In this document: in pieces, positions 9,491 through 18,415 of the stretch | Position numbering within the stretch: position 1 is the stretch's first letter | Layout of the letters: every line of letters begins with the position of its first letter | NCBI GenBank assembly: GCA_014859605.1 | Contig: JACUTW010000020.1 | Location: 1 to 35,569, forward strand | Direction: 5' to 3' | DNA length: 35,569 nt | From: Desulfuromonadales bacterium | GTDB taxonomy: Bacteria > Desulfobacterota > Desulfuromonadia > Desulfuromonadales > UBA2197 | Position numbers and translations under genes: made by a program | Notes under the pieces: generated by a model | Seen by the model: only the letters and a program-made list of their open reading frames with translations | Database searches by the model: none | What the model was told of the DNA's origin: nothing

Positions 9491-9533
9491 ATTTTTGTCT
9501 CTATCTTTCTATTCAGCGATTGAATCCCTGGCA

Positions 9534-9899
9534 TCACTCAGGGTCATATATTAAATTCAGAACTAACTGATTGAAATTGCCGCGCTTGTCGCTGGCGGTA
9601 AAACTGACGCTATTCAATCCTGCCACCAACGGGGCAAATTCAAAGCTCCAGCTGCCGTTACTACTGTCGACGCCAACGGAACGCTCGCCGGTTGCCGCAC
9701 TATTGGCCACAATGGTCGCGCTAAAATCATCGATATTGCCGGTAATAGTGACACTCGAATCCGTGTAAGGAATCGACGAAACATCCGCTCCATTGATCTG
9801 GATATTGCTGAAGACCGGCGGGATGGTCTCGTCCTCTGTTCCGCAGGCCGTCAGAGCCAGAAGGCAGAGAAGGGAAAGAAATAAACAAAATAGACGCAT
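9534..9899 (-). CDS. Small lipoprotein with an Ig-like domain
   Basis: The 121-residue product begins with a lipoprotein signal peptide (MRLFCLFLSLLCLL) ending in the lipobox LTAC, so it should be acylated on the cysteine and held in a membrane. The rest is one beta-rich domain with the pattern of bacterial Ig-like or Glucodextranase-B-type repeats (for example VTITGNIDDFSATI and LNSVSFTASDKRGNFNQ). No enzymatic motif is visible, so a structural or adhesive role is only a guess. It sits 17 bases after prfB and 43 before lysS, on the same strand, so it is transcribed with them. Its presence in the prfB-lysS gap is unusual. Confidence 0.75.
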   Translation of the reverse strand: MRLFCLFLSLLCLLALTACGTEDETIPPVFSNIQINGADVSSIPYTDSSVTITGNIDDFSATIVANSAATGERSVGVDSSNGSWSFEFAPLVAGLNSVSFTASDKRGNFNQLVLNLIYDPE

Positions 9900-9916
9900 G
9901 GACAGTTCTCCGATAA

Positions 9917-11018
9917 CTACGACGACGATTTGCTGAGCAGGTACGCTTCAATGAACGGGCCGATGTCGCCGTCGAGGACAGCCTCGGTATTCGAGGTTTC
10001 AAAGTTGGTGCGGTGATCTTTGACCATCCGGTAGGGATGCAGCACGTAAGAACGGATCTGACTCCCCCAGCCGATCTCCTTTTTATCACCAGCAATGGCC
10101 GTGGCTTCAGCTTCCTTCTTTTGAACTTCCAGCGCATACAAGCGTGCCCTGAGTTGATTCATGGCAATGGCGCGGTTTTTGTGTTGCGAGCGTTCCATCT
10201 GGCAGGCGACGACCACACCGGAGGGCATATGGGTAATGCGAATCGCTGATTCGGTCTTGTTGACATGCTGCCCCCCGGCCCCGCTCGATCGATAGGTATC
10301 GACCTTGAGATCTTTTTCGTCAATTTCGATCTCGACATCATCGGGAAGATCGGGAAAGACAAAGACCGAAGCAAAGGAGGTATGGCGCCGGGCATTGGAA
10401 TCATAAGGGGAGATGCGCACCAAACGATGAATCCCCATCTCGGCGCGCAGCCAACCGTAAGCATATTCACCTTCGGCAGTAAAGGTCGCCCCCTTGACGC
10501 CGGCTTCATCCCCCGGCTGAAAATCGGTCATCTCGGTCTTGTAGCCGCGTTTCTCGCAGTAACGGAGGAACATCCGCAGGAGCATGTCAGCCCAATCCTG
10601 GGCTTCGGTGCCGCCAGCGCCGGCATTTATACTGACAATAGCGGAACGGGCGTCGTGCTCGCCCGAAAGCATGCGAGCAAACTCCATCCGCGCGACCGTC
10701 GCTTCCAGAGTCGGGATAATGGCGCGAATCTCTTCACGCGTCCCTTCGTCTCCCCCTTCTTCGCCCAGTTCACACAACAGCAGGAGGTCATCGGTCTCGG
10801 ACCAGGTCCCCTCACAGCCTTCTACGATCTTTTGCAGAGAGGTGCGCTCACGCAGCAGTTCTTGCGCCTGATCACCCCGATCCCAAAAACCGGGTTTGGC
10901 AATCTCGGCATCAAGCTCGGCGATGCGCTCCTTCTTCCCCTCTATGTCAAAGAAACCTCCTCAGCTCGGCGAGCTTGCTGCGCAGAATATTGAGGGCTTC
11001 TTTCTCTTCTCTAAACAT
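9917..11018 (-). CDS. prfB: Peptide chain release factor 2, with programmed +1 frameshift
   Basis: RF2 ends translation at UGA and UAA. The gene starts with ATG at 11018 and reads 23 codons (MFREEKEALNILRSKLAELR...) to an in-frame TGA at 10947-10949. Skipping one base (T at 10949) restores the frame at GAC (10946-10948), and reading continues to 9917, giving 366 residues, close to the 365 of E. coli RF2. The GGQ peptidyl-hydrolysis motif is present (SSGAGGQHVNKTES). The stop-recognition tripeptide, normally SPF in RF2, reads SPY here (RISPYDSNARRHTSF). It is the first gene of the long operon, with its own promoter at 11050-11078. An ORF taken only from 10777 would lack the N-terminal domain. 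Confidence 0.96.
10946..10961 (-). promoter_or_regulatory. RF2 programmed frameshift site
   Basis: On the minus strand the codons read AGG AGG TTT CTT TGA C. This is a Shine-Dalgarno-like AGGAGG three bases before the slippery CTT codon, followed by the poorly terminating TGA C. The arrangement is the same as the E. coli prfB site, where low RF2 lets the ribosome slip +1. RF2 therefore controls its own synthesis. Confidence 0.95.
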
Positions 11019-11049
11019 AAGTTTCCTTTCGAGCTTAATAAAGCTTGGC

Positions 11050-11078
11050 ATTATAACGAGTCAGGAGATGATGAGCAA
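11050..11078 (-). promoter_or_regulatory. Sigma-70-type promoter for prfB operon
   Basis: The minus strand carries TTGCTC (11073-11078), a 17-base spacer and a perfect TATAAT (11050-11055), 32 bases before the prfB ATG. It should drive the whole prfB to lpxA unit. Confidence 0.8.
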
Positions 11079-11142
11079 GAAAACAGTTGCCAATTTCGCA
11101 GGTAAATAAATGTGCGATATGGCGTTCTGTCTTCCTTCCCCT

Positions 11143-11178
11143 CACAAAACAAAAGGGACCAGCCAAAGCCAATCCCTT
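11143..11178 (-). terminator. Intrinsic terminator after tRNA-Arg
   Basis: Bases 11153-11178 form an 11-bp stem on the minus strand (AAGGGA pairs with TCCCTT, extended by wobble pairs) with a TTTG loop. The stem is followed by TTGTTTTG. It lies nine bases after the tRNA-Arg CCA end and closes the surE-rpoS-apt-tRNA unit. Confidence 0.8.
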
Positions 11179-11186
11179 GTTTAAAA

Positions 11187-11263
11187 TGGTGTCCCCGGCG
11201 CGATTCGAACGCACGGCCTCTTCCTTAGGAGGGAAGCGCTCTATCCTGCTGAGCTACGGAGAC
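11187..11263 (-). tRNA. tRNA-Arg (anticodon CCT)
   Basis: A complete 77-base cloverleaf: acceptor GTCTCCG/CGGGGAC, D arm GCTC/GAGC, anticodon stem CTTCC/GGAAG with loop CTCCTAA (anticodon CCT, reading AGG), T arm GTGCG/CGCGC with loop TTCGAAT, and an encoded CCA end. It lies 30 bases downstream of apt and is probably co-transcribed with it. Confidence 0.95.
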
Positions 11264-11293
11264 TTAACTGTTAACTGTTCTGTTCGATTTATT

Positions 11294-11809
11294 TTAGAAT
11301 TGCATAAGGCTGAAAGTTTTACCGGCGGGGAGACGTTTGCGACCATCAAGGAATTCGAGTTCGGCCATAAAGGCACACTCGACGACTTCAGCACCGAGAC
11401 CGGTGACCAGGTCATAGACGGCGGCAACCGTACCGCCGGTAGCAAGAAGATCGTCAGCGATGAGGACGCGGTCACCAGGTTTGAAGGCATCTTGATGAAT
11501 TTCGAGAGTATCGGTCCCATATTCAAGGTCATAAGTCTTGCTGACAGTTGTAAAGGGAAGTTTCCCCGGTTTACGAACCAGGGTGATGCCGGTGCCGAGT
11601 TTGTAGGCAAGAGCTGCCCCGAGGATAAAACCACGGGCTTCGACGCCGACGACCTGCTGAATGTTCATGCCGATGTAGCGGTGCGCAATCAGATCGATCA
11701 TGCGGTGAAAAGCACGTGGGTCGGCAAGGAGGGTGGTGATGTCTTTGAAGACGATCCCCTTTTTCGGGAAATCGACAATATCACGGATCGAGTCTTTCAA
11801 TTCCTGCAT
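11294..11809 (-). CDS. apt: Adenine phosphoribosyltransferase
   Basis: Apt salvages adenine by joining it to PRPP to form AMP. The product is 171 residues when started at the ATG at 11809 ([19 protein letters not shown]), which has a GGAG about ten bases upstream and leaves a gap after rpoS. The open frame continues upstream into rpoS, but that extension is just a shadow. The type I PRTase PRPP-binding loop is seen as [13 protein letters not shown], and the substrate loop as [15 protein letters not shown]. It lies between rpoS and tRNA-Arg, in the usual rpoS-neighbour position. Confidence 0.96.
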   Translation of the reverse strand: MQELKDSIRDIVDFPKKGIVFKDITTLLADPRAFHRMIDLIAHRYIGMNIQQVVGVEARGFILGAALAYKLGTGITLVRKPGKLPFTTVSKTYDLEYGTDTLEIHQDAFKPGDRVLIADDLLATGGTVAAVYDLVTGLGAEVVECAFMAELEFLDGRKRLPAGKTFSLMQF

Positions 11810-11849
11810 AATCACATCTCCACGGGCGATAATAATTGGGATAAAAAGG

Positions 11850-12863
11850 TTAACTCTTCTTGCGACGGATAACATGAGAAGATGAATCGAGATCGAGATC
11901 GAGATCCACAGCCATGCGCCGCAATTTTTCAAGACTCTTGACTTCAATCTGGCGGATGCGCTCACGGGTCACCCCGAGTTCCTGTCCGATCGTCTCCAGG
12001 GTTTGCGGCTCTTTGTCATTCAGACCGAAACGCAGGATGAGAATTTTCTTCTCCGTCGGGGTTAACGAAGCAAAAAAACGGCCAATATGGCTCATCGTAT
12101 CTTTGTTTTCAGCATGGGTCGAGGAGACTACAGTGCTGGTATCTTCAATCGTGTCGATCAGACTGTAGTCACCATTCTCCCCCATCGGATGTTCGATCGA
12201 GTAAGTCTTGCGGATCAAGCTCATCAAGCGGCGGACATGGTTAATATTCGTCCCCATCGCTTCGGCAACTTCATGCGGATCAGCTTCACCGTGCGACTGG
12301 CTGGAAAGCTCCCGGGAAGTTTTGACCATCCGGTTGATATCGTCCGACACATGCACCGGCAGTCGGATGGTCCGACTCTGGTTGATCAGGGCGCGCTCGA
12401 TCGATTGTCGAATCCACCAGGTGGCATAGGTCGAAAAACGACACTCTTTTGAGACTTTAAAGCGCTCAACCGCCTTGATCAGACCGATATTCCCTTCTTC
12501 GATGAGGTCGAGAAAGGGGAGTCCGCGGTTCATGTAGCGCTTGGAAATCTTGACCACCAGTCGGAGGTTGGCCTCGATCATCTGAGTGCGTGCCTGCGCA
12601 TCCCCCTGTTCAATCCGCAGTGCGAGTTCGCGCTCTTCTTCAGCATTCAAGAGTTTGCTGCGTTTGATCTCGCGCAGATAACATTGAATTGCATCCTCAC
12701 TCGGACCGTCACGCTCTTCAGCGTCAACGTCAGCGCTGACATCATCACCATCGCCAATCTCGTCCTCGGCAACAAAGTCCTCAGCCGTCACGAAATCGTC
12801 ATCAATGACTTCCTGGTCCTCCCGGTCTTCCTTGTCTTCGTACTCATCGAGAAGAATGCTCAT
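11850..12863 (-). CDS. rpoS: RNA polymerase sigma factor RpoS
   Basis: RpoS is the stationary-phase/stress sigma factor. The 337-residue product has a short acidic N terminus (residues 1-50, rich in D and E), then sigma regions 1.2 ([16 protein letters not shown]), 2 ([37 protein letters not shown]), 3 and 4 ([20 protein letters not shown]). It lacks the long non-conserved insert of RpoD. I chose RpoS over another sigma-70 family member because of the length and the surE-pcm-nlpD-rpoS gene order. Near the C terminus a short hexanucleotide repeat encodes an LDLDLD tract before RRKKS, where slippage could easily change the length. Confidence 0.93.
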   Translation of the reverse strand: MSILLDEYEDKEDREDQEVIDDDFVTAEDFVAEDEIGDGDDVSADVDAEERDGPSEDAIQCYLREIKRSKLLNAEEERELALRIEQGDAQARTQMIEANLRLVVKISKRYMNRGLPFLDLIEEGNIGLIKAVERFKVSKECRFSTYATWWIRQSIERALINQSRTIRLPVHVSDDINRMVKTSRELSSQSHGEADPHEVAEAMGTNINHVRRLMSLIRKTYSIEHPMGENGDYSLIDTIEDTSTVVSSTHAENKDTMSHIGRFFASLTPTEKKILILRFGLNDKEPQTLETIGQELGVTRERIRQIEVKSLEKLRRMAVDLDLDLDSSSHVIRRKKS

Positions 12864-12936
12864 CGGTGGTCATCTCCACTGACTAACGGAAAAAGCAAGG
12901 TCATGCGAATTGCCGAAGTCTAAGGAAACAGGATGG

Positions 12937-13710
12937 TTATGGCAAGTAAAAAGTGGGGTCAACCGGTTCCTTATGATGCCGCAGCTCAAAGTAAAGGCGG
13001 GGACTACGTCCTTGCGGCGGCACACCGGACAGGGCGATGCGCTCTTTCTGCCGGACTGTACTGCCGATCTGGGCAAAAATTTTCTGGGCAAAAGCATAGA
13101 CCGTATAAAAATCCCCTTCGTGCTGCAGGATGATCATATTGCCAAAGCTGCTGATCCCGTCACCGCTATAGATAACGCGTCCGTCAGCGGCAGCCAAAAC
13201 CGGGGTGCCGGGCGGGGCGGCAATCTCTACCCCCTTGCACGGAAAGGGGATTTGATCGCCGAAACGGCGCAATAAGGCGCCTTGTAACGGCCAGGCAAAT
13301 CGCCCCTGAACAACTTTCGGGGGCGATTTCACTTTTTGCTCCCCGGATTTCTGACTGAGGACAGGAGCGGTCTTCTTCTGCGGCTTTTTTGTTGAGACAG
13401 GCAAAGGGGCTGACTTGCTCGCCACTTGTTTTGGCGCCGAAGCGGACGGCTGCGCAACCGGTGAGGTTGAAGTTGTCCGGCGCACAGAAGTTGCTCCGGG
13501 GATAAAGAGGCGTTTCCCCTTTGGCAGTGCTTGCGGCGAGGAGATACCGTTAACCCGGGCCAGTTGCGTTTCACTCCGCCCGTAAGCACGGGCGATTTGT
13601 CCGAGAGTCTCGCCGGATTGCACCGGGTGATAAATCCCCGATGTGGAACATCCTGCCAGGAGCAGGCTCAGAAAGAAAAGAAGAAAAAAGGGGGAAATAC
13701 GCTTCAACAT
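12937..13710 (-). CDS. nlpD: NlpD-like lipoprotein, LysM plus degenerate LytM/M23 domain
   Basis: NlpD-type proteins activate cell-wall amidases during division. Starting at the ATG at 13710 gives 257 residues with a lipoprotein signal (MLKRISPFFLLFF...) and lipobox LLAGC. A LysM peptidoglycan-binding domain follows (VQSGETLGQIARAYGRSETQ), then a proline/lysine-rich linker, then an M23/LytM fold (about 140-257). The metal ligands of active M23 peptidases are replaced: the usual HKGxD reads CKGVE, the YAH reads YAF, and the HLHFE reads RLYFE. It is therefore very probably catalytically dead, like E. coli NlpD and EnvC. The longer frame upstream overlaps pcm and lacks a signal peptide at its start. 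Confidence 0.9.
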   Translation of the reverse strand: MLKRISPFFLLFFLSLLLAGCSTSGIYHPVQSGETLGQIARAYGRSETQLARVNGISSPQALPKGKRLFIPGATSVRRTTSTSPVAQPSASAPKQVASKSAPLPVSTKKPQKKTAPVLSQKSGEQKVKSPPKVVQGRFAWPLQGALLRRFGDQIPFPCKGVEIAAPPGTPVLAAADGRVIYSGDGISSFGNMIILQHEGDFYTVYAFAQKIFAQIGSTVRQKERIALSGVPPQGRSPRLYFELRHHKEPVDPTFYLP

Positions 13711-13718
13711 AATCAGTT

Positions 13719-14375
13719 TCACGACGGAGATTCGGGCCAGCCACCGCGACCGATCAGCGGAACAAAACGACAGTCGGCGAGATCTTCTTCGTGGAATTGA
13801 TCGGCACTGATCCTGGTGACACGCCGCAGTTGCTGCCCCCCTGCCCCCCCCACCGGAATGATCAGCCTCCCGCCCGGAGCAAGCTGGCGACAATAGACAT
13901 CGACCATGTCCGGAGCCCCGGCCGTGACGATAATCGCATCGAACGGGGCTTCTTCCGGCCAGCCGAGAGTGCCGTCGCCGACCCGAATCTGGACATGAGC
14001 ACAGCTGATACTGTCGAGAATTTTCCGGGCTCGCCGCGCCAATTGCGGCAAGCGTTCGATACTGAAGATGCGATTGACCATCTGCGCCAGGACTGCGGTT
14101 TGATAACCGGAACCGGTACCGATTTCAAGGACACGATCCCCCTTCTTTAACTGCAGCGCCGCCGTCATCAGAGCGACAATATAAGGCTGGGAAATCGTCT
14201 GTTTATCGCCAATCGGCAGAGCATAATCACCATAGGCCTGTCCGCGCAAGGCATCTTCGACAAAGAGATGGCGGGGAACCTTGAGGATTGCGGCCAATAC
14301 CTGCGGATCATCGATACCGCGGGGTTTGATATGGCGATCGACCATGGTCTGACGCGCCCGGGTAAAGTCGGTCAT
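13719..14375 (-). CDS. pcm: Protein-L-isoaspartate O-methyltransferase
   Basis: Pcm methylates isoaspartyl residues in aged proteins so that they can revert to aspartate. The product is 218 residues from the ATG at 14375 (MTDFTRARQTMVDRHIKPRG). A GTG at 14387 in the same frame would overlap the surE end and add four residues. The SAM-binding glycine motif is VLEIGTGSGYQTAVLAQ, preceded by the family motif GDKQTISQPYIVALM. It lies between surE and nlpD, the standard stationary-phase survival arrangement, and ends eight bases before the nlpD start. Confidence 0.95.
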   Translation of the reverse strand: MTDFTRARQTMVDRHIKPRGIDDPQVLAAILKVPRHLFVEDALRGQAYGDYALPIGDKQTISQPYIVALMTAALQLKKGDRVLEIGTGSGYQTAVLAQMVNRIFSIERLPQLARRARKILDSISCAHVQIRVGDGTLGWPEEAPFDAIIVTAGAPDMVDVYCRQLAPGGRLIIPVGGAGGQQLRRVTRISADQFHEEDLADCRFVPLIGRGGWPESPS

Positions 14376-14377
14376 AG

Positions 14378-15148
14378 TTATGAACACCGGCGTGCGGCCT
14401 GGTCGCTGCCCGGGAATCCCCAGGTGGAGAGTTCAGCAAAAGAATGGTAATTGGTCAGATCAAGATGCAAAGGGGTAATCGAAACGTAGCCCTGACTCAC
14501 CGCGTGGAAATCGGTCCCTTCGGCATTCTCAAAACTGACCTGACCGGCCCCGAGCCAGTAATAATGGCGGCCGCGGGGGTCGGATTTTTTTTCAATCTGA
14601 TCACTGAAACGACGCTTCCCCTGTCGGGTCAGACGCATGCCGACAGGAAATCCCCCCGGCACATTGATATTCAGGAACGTTTCCGCCGGGAGTCGGGTTG
14701 CAAGGACCCGCCCGGCAAGATCGACGGCAACGGTCGCGGCGACGGCGAAGTCTTCAGCAAGAAAACGCTCTGCTTCGAGGGAGAACGCCAGGGCCGGAAC
14801 CCCCATCAGGGTTGCCTCCATGGCTGCTGCGACAGTCCCGGAATAAGTCAGATCGTCGCCCATGTTGCCACCGCGATTAATCCCGGAGACGACGAGATCG
14901 GGCTTGCGGCCAAGCAGGCCGTGAATAGCAAGATTGACACAATCCGTCGGGGTGCCGTCGACGGCAAAGACGCCAGGACGCAATTCATCCGCCCGCAAGG
15001 GGGAATGAAGGGTGAGAGCATGGCTGACCGCGCTGCGCTCGCGATCCGGGGCCACGACGACGACCTCGCCAAGAGTCGCGAGTTGCTCGGCAAGGACCTG
15101 AATTCCGGGAGAATGAACCCCATCATCGTTCGTGACCAAAATCAGCAC
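14378..15148 (-). CDS. surE: 5'/3'-nucleotidase SurE
   Basis: SurE is a divalent-metal-dependent phosphatase acting on nucleoside monophosphates, linked to survival in stationary phase. The 256-residue product begins with the diagnostic metal-binding segment MLILVTNDDGVHSPG and continues with the family motifs VVAPDRERSAVSHALTLH, GTPTDCVNLA and VSGINRGGNMGDDLTYSGTV. The length is normal. It leads the surE-pcm-nlpD-rpoS-apt series; the MerR gene ends 36 bases upstream on the same strand. Confidence 0.96.
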   Translation of the reverse strand: MLILVTNDDGVHSPGIQVLAEQLATLGEVVVVAPDRERSAVSHALTLHSPLRADELRPGVFAVDGTPTDCVNLAIHGLLGRKPDLVVSGINRGGNMGDDLTYSGTVAAAMEATLMGVPALAFSLEAERFLAEDFAVAATVAVDLAGRVLATRLPAETFLNINVPGGFPVGMRLTRQGKRRFSDQIEKKSDPRGRHYYWLGAGQVSFENAEGTDFHAVSQGYVSITPLHLDLTNYHSFAELSTWGFPGSDQAARRCS

Positions 15149-15184
15149 AAAAACCTCACAATGTTTTGGAACAAAGCAACAATA

Positions 15185-15547
15185 TCAGGGGGGCATTTCG
15201 AGACGGGCACGCAGAGAGCGAAGATCATTTTCGACTTCCCTGAGGAGCAATTGCGCCGGCGAGAAGATCGTCTCGGGAGGATCGGGGGGGAGGAGGACAC
15301 CGGCAACGATACGCTTGCGAACACCGGCAATCGTAAAGCCACGCTCGTAAAGCAATTCTTTCAAGGCAAGAAGAAAATCGATCTCTTTACGCCGATAAAG
15401 ACGTTGTTGCGACCGGCTTTTGACCGGTCGCAACGAAGGAAACTCTTCTTCCCAATAGCGCAGGACATGGGATTTAACACCGACAATCGCTGCAACTTCG
15501 CCGATTCTGAAATAGAGCTTATCCGGAATCTGCTGCGTCGGCTTCAT
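15185..15547 (-). CDS. MerR-family transcriptional regulator
   Basis: The 120-residue product has a MerR winged helix-turn-helix at its N terminus (YFRIGEVAAIVGVKSHVLRYWEEEFPSL), continuing with SQQRLYRRKEIDFLLALKELLYERGFTIAGVRKRI. There is no recognisable effector-binding domain, only a short C-terminal tail with a predicted helix (LLLREVENDLRSLRARLE). A small MerR protein next to ihfA is common, for instance in deltaproteobacteria, but its target is unknown to me. The gene follows ihfA by 14 bases and is probably read with it. Confidence 0.9.
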   Translation of the reverse strand: MKPTQQIPDKLYFRIGEVAAIVGVKSHVLRYWEEEFPSLRPVKSRSQQRLYRRKEIDFLLALKELLYERGFTIAGVRKRIVAGVLLPPDPPETIFSPAQLLLREVENDLRSLRARLEMPP

Positions 15548-15561
15548 CGGCTTTTCAAAAC

Positions 15562-15849
15562 TTATTCAACATCTTCATGGTTGATAGATGCCTTCAAGAC
15601 CTGACTCGGCTTAAAGGTTAAAATCCGTCGTGACGAAATCTTGATCTCTTCACCAGTCTGCGGATTACGCCCACGCCGGGTCGACTTATCTTTGACCACA
15701 AAATTGCCAAAGCCGGCAATCTTGATCTTCTCGCCGTTCTCCAGGGTCTCCTTGATCAGATCAAAGACCATTTCCACAATGTCAGCCGATTCCTTTTTAG
15801 AAAATCCGGTCTTGACATAAACATTTTCCACCAAATCCGCTTTAGTCAT
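15562..15849 (-). CDS. ihfA: Integration host factor subunit alpha
   Basis: IHF-alpha pairs with IHF-beta to bend DNA at specific sites, notably at sigma-54 promoters. The 95-residue product shows the full HU/IHF fold: MTKADLVENVYVKTGFSKKE, then KIKIAGFGNFVVKDKSTRRGRN and the DNA-contacting arm ending in ISSRRILTFKPSQVLK. The choice of alpha over beta or HU rests on the pheT-ihfA order and sequence feel. A very strong ribosome-binding site (GAGGAGG) precedes it, and it has its own likely promoter at 15899-15927. Confidence 0.92.
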   Translation of the reverse strand: MTKADLVENVYVKTGFSKKESADIVEMVFDLIKETLENGEKIKIAGFGNFVVKDKSTRRGRNPQTGEEIKISSRRILTFKPSQVLKASINHEDVE

Positions 15850-15898
15850 TTAAGCCACCTCCTCGAGCAGAGAGCAATTAGTACTTAATTTTCAGGTA

Positions 15899-15927
15899 GC
15901 TATAACACAGGGTCATTGCCGGTTCAA
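15899..15927 (-). promoter_or_regulatory. Possible promoter for ihfA-merR
   Basis: The minus strand reads TTGAAC (15922-15927), 17 bases, then TATAGC (15899-15904), about 50 bases before the ihfA ATG. It would allow ihfA to be expressed independently of pheST. No transcript data support it. Confidence 0.55.
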
Positions 15928-15935
15928 CCGTTTTT

Positions 15936-18356
15936 TTAACGAATTTTAGCGTCAAGCTCCTTGCAGAGCATTTCAACCAGTTTGCCATGCGCTTTATTGA
16001 CTTCTTCATCTGTCAGCGTCCGTTCCGGACTGCGGTAGCGCACCCGAATCGCCAGACTCTTCTGCCCAGGTTCAATCCCCTTGCCGCGATAAAGATCAAA
16101 GAGGATCAACTCTTCTGCGTCCTTGCTCTTCACCTTATCAAAGAGTTCGAAAAGACGGGCTGCACTGACTTCTTCGGCAACCAGCAGAGCGCTGTCACGG
16201 GTCAAATCGGGGAAACGGCTTAACGGCTTGATCCCGGAAAAATGACCGGCGACTTTGAGCAGCGCTTCAAGATCAAACTCGGCCACATACAATGGCGACT
16301 CGATGGCAAAGGCCGCCAGGGTTTGCGGATGCACTTCGCCAAGGACGCCGAGTCGCTGTTTACGGCTGTAAACCACCGCCGATTTGCCGGGATGGAGGTA
16401 AGGCTCACCAGCATCCATCTGCCAGCGCAACTGCGGGACCCGCAAGACCTCGGCAATCTCTTCAAAAATCCCCTTGAGATCGAAGAAGTCAACCTGTTCA
16501 GCCCCCTGTGCCCAGCCATCCGGATCACGCCGGCCGCAAAGGAGAAGAGCCAGACGGAGCGGTTCATCGGGAAGGTCTTCACCGGGACGGGGAATAAAGA
16601 CCGGACGGAGTTCAAAGAGCCGCAAATCGCGACTGCGGTAAGACAGATTACGGGCCGCGGTCTCGATCAGACTCGGCAACAGCGAGGTACGCATCACCGA
16701 TTGATCTTCAGTGAGCGGATTATTCACCTGAACGGTATTGCGACGATAATCATCCGCCGCCAGACCGAGCTTGTCCCAGACATTGGGATTAATAAAAGCG
16801 TAGTTAATCGTCTCGGCACTGCCGTTGGCGACCATGAGGTCGCGAACTTTTTCCGCCAACTGATAACGCTTAGACGGCCGCTGGTTCACCAGGCGACTGA
16901 CCGGCATCGTTTCGGGGATGGCGTCATAGCCGTTAAGCCTGGCGACCTCTTCGATCAGATCAATTTCCCGCTCCAGGTCGGGACGAAAGGTCGGAATCAG
17001 CACCTGCAGGATGCCGTTGTGCTCCATCTCGATGGCCGGCGGCAGGACGGTGAGGCCGATACTGGTCAGAATCTGCTCGATCCGCTCCAGACCGAGATCA
17101 ATGCCGAGGATCTGCCGGGTGCGGCGGTCAGAGATGGTGATGCAGCGTTGTTCGATCGGTTGCGGATAGGCATCGATCATCCCGGCCAGCACTGCCCCAC
17201 CGGCGACTTCAACGATCAGCGCTGCAGCACGGTCGAGTGCGAGGGGGACCATATCGATATCAGCCCCGCGCTCAAAACGATGCGAAGCTTCAGTATGCAT
17301 GCCGAGGCGCTTGCTGGTACGACGGATCGCCGACGGATTAAAGTAGGCGCTTTCGAGCAGGATATCGGTTGTTTGGGGCTGAATCTCGGAATTCTCACCT
17401 CCCATGATTCCGGCCAGAGCGACCGGACCGACCGCATCACAGATCATCAGGTCACTACTTTTAAGGCTCCGCACCTGGCTGTCGAGAGTCGTGAAGGATT
17501 CCCCCTCTGCCGCCGGACGGACGATGATCCTGCCGCCACGCAGCAGAGTAAAATCGAAGGCGTGCAGCGGATGACCGAGCTCCATCAGGACATAATTGGT
17601 GACATCGACAACATTATTGATCGAGCGCTGTCCGACCGACTCGAGGCGGCGCACCAGCCACTGCGGTGAAGGCCCGATCTTGACGCCGCGAATCAAACGG
17701 GCGGCATAACGGGGACAGAATTCAGCGTTCTCGATCGTCACCGAAGTCATGGTCGTGCTGGCCGTGGCACTTTCACTGAGGACCGGGGTCGGCAGACGCA
17801 AACTTTGACCGGCCATCGCCGCAACTTCACGGGCAACGCCGACAACGCTCAGACAATCCGGACGGTTCGGGGTAAGGCCGAGTTCAAAGCGGGCATCCTT
17901 CAAACCGAGGGCGGCAAAGACCGAAGTCCCCAGGCTTAGACCGGCAGGGAGAATGAGAATCCCTTCCGATTCAAGGGCCAGCCCGAGCTCCTTTTCGGAG
18001 CAGAGCATCCCTTGCGATTCCACGCCGCGAATCTTCGATTTTTTGATCTTGAAATCACCGGGCAGAACTGTACCGATCTGTGCCACCGCGACAAAATCGC
18101 CAAGGCGATGGTTGCTGGCGCCACAAACGATCTGTAACACTTCGCTGCCGACATCGACTTTGCACAGGGTCAAGCGGTCCGCCTCAGGATGCGGATCGAC
18201 CGCCAGCAGGTGGCCGACAACAACGCTGTCGAGTCCTTCGCCGATCTTTTCCAGAAAATCGACCTCGAGACCGGCCATGGTCAAACGGTGCGAGAGTTCT
18301 TCAACCGTGAAATTGAAATCGACAAATTCTTTAAGCCAGTTATAAGTAACGATCAT
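15936..18356 (-). CDS. pheT: Phenylalanyl-tRNA synthetase beta subunit
   Basis: PheT forms the alpha2-beta2 enzyme that charges tRNA-Phe, and carries the editing site against tyrosine. The 806-residue product has the normal bacterial domain series: an N-terminal part with the EMAP-II-like OB fold (about 40-150, [24 protein letters not shown] in the sequence), the B3/B4 editing domain (about 210-385), B5 (about 405-470), a catalytic-like core (about 480-690), and a C-terminal ferredoxin-fold anticodon-binding domain (about 710-806, [12 protein letters not shown]). It lies 59 bases after pheS. Confidence 0.97.
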   Translation of the reverse strand: MIVTYNWLKEFVDFNFTVEELSHRLTMAGLEVDFLEKIGEGLDSVVVGHLLAVDPHPEADRLTLCKVDVGSEVLQIVCGASNHRLGDFVAVAQIGTVLPGDFKIKKSKIRGVESQGMLCSEKELGLALESEGILILPAGLSLGTSVFAALGLKDARFELGLTPNRPDCLSVVGVAREVAAMAGQSLRLPTPVLSESATASTTMTSVTIENAEFCPRYAARLIRGVKIGPSPQWLVRRLESVGQRSINNVVDVTNYVLMELGHPLHAFDFTLLRGGRIIVRPAAEGESFTTLDSQVRSLKSSDLMICDAVGPVALAGIMGGENSEIQPQTTDILLESAYFNPSAIRRTSKRLGMHTEASHRFERGADIDMVPLALDRAAALIVEVAGGAVLAGMIDAYPQPIEQRCITISDRRTRQILGIDLGLERIEQILTSIGLTVLPPAIEMEHNGILQVLIPTFRPDLEREIDLIEEVARLNGYDAIPETMPVSRLVNQRPSKRYQLAEKVRDLMVANGSAETINYAFINPNVWDKLGLAADDYRRNTVQVNNPLTEDQSVMRTSLLPSLIETAARNLSYRSRDLRLFELRPVFIPRPGEDLPDEPLRLALLLCGRRDPDGWAQGAEQVDFFDLKGIFEEIAEVLRVPQLRWQMDAGEPYLHPGKSAVVYSRKQRLGVLGEVHPQTLAAFAIESPLYVAEFDLEALLKVAGHFSGIKPLSRFPDLTRDSALLVAEEVSAARLFELFDKVKSKDAEELILFDLYRGKGIEPGQKSLAIRVRYRSPERTLTDEEVNKAHGKLVEMLCKELDAKIR

Positions 18357-18415
18357 GACGGGAGCTCCAACGCTTTGTTATGCAATATACCGACACCAAG
18401 AAGGGGGACGTGCCA

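Noticed and set aside
10777-11018. prfB as a frameshifted pseudogene
   Set aside because: The frame change lies exactly at the known programmed site with its Shine-Dalgarno-like signal, and both parts together give a complete RF2.
11810-11965. N-terminal extension of Apt
   Set aside because: It would overlap rpoS by more than 100 bases and adds a sequence foreign to the family; the ATG at 11809 has a good ribosome-binding site.
16242-17669. A 475-codon plus-strand ORF antisense to pheT
   Set aside because: It lies wholly inside a certain gene. Long antisense frames are common in GC-rich coding DNA, and the product has no recognisable domain or start signals.
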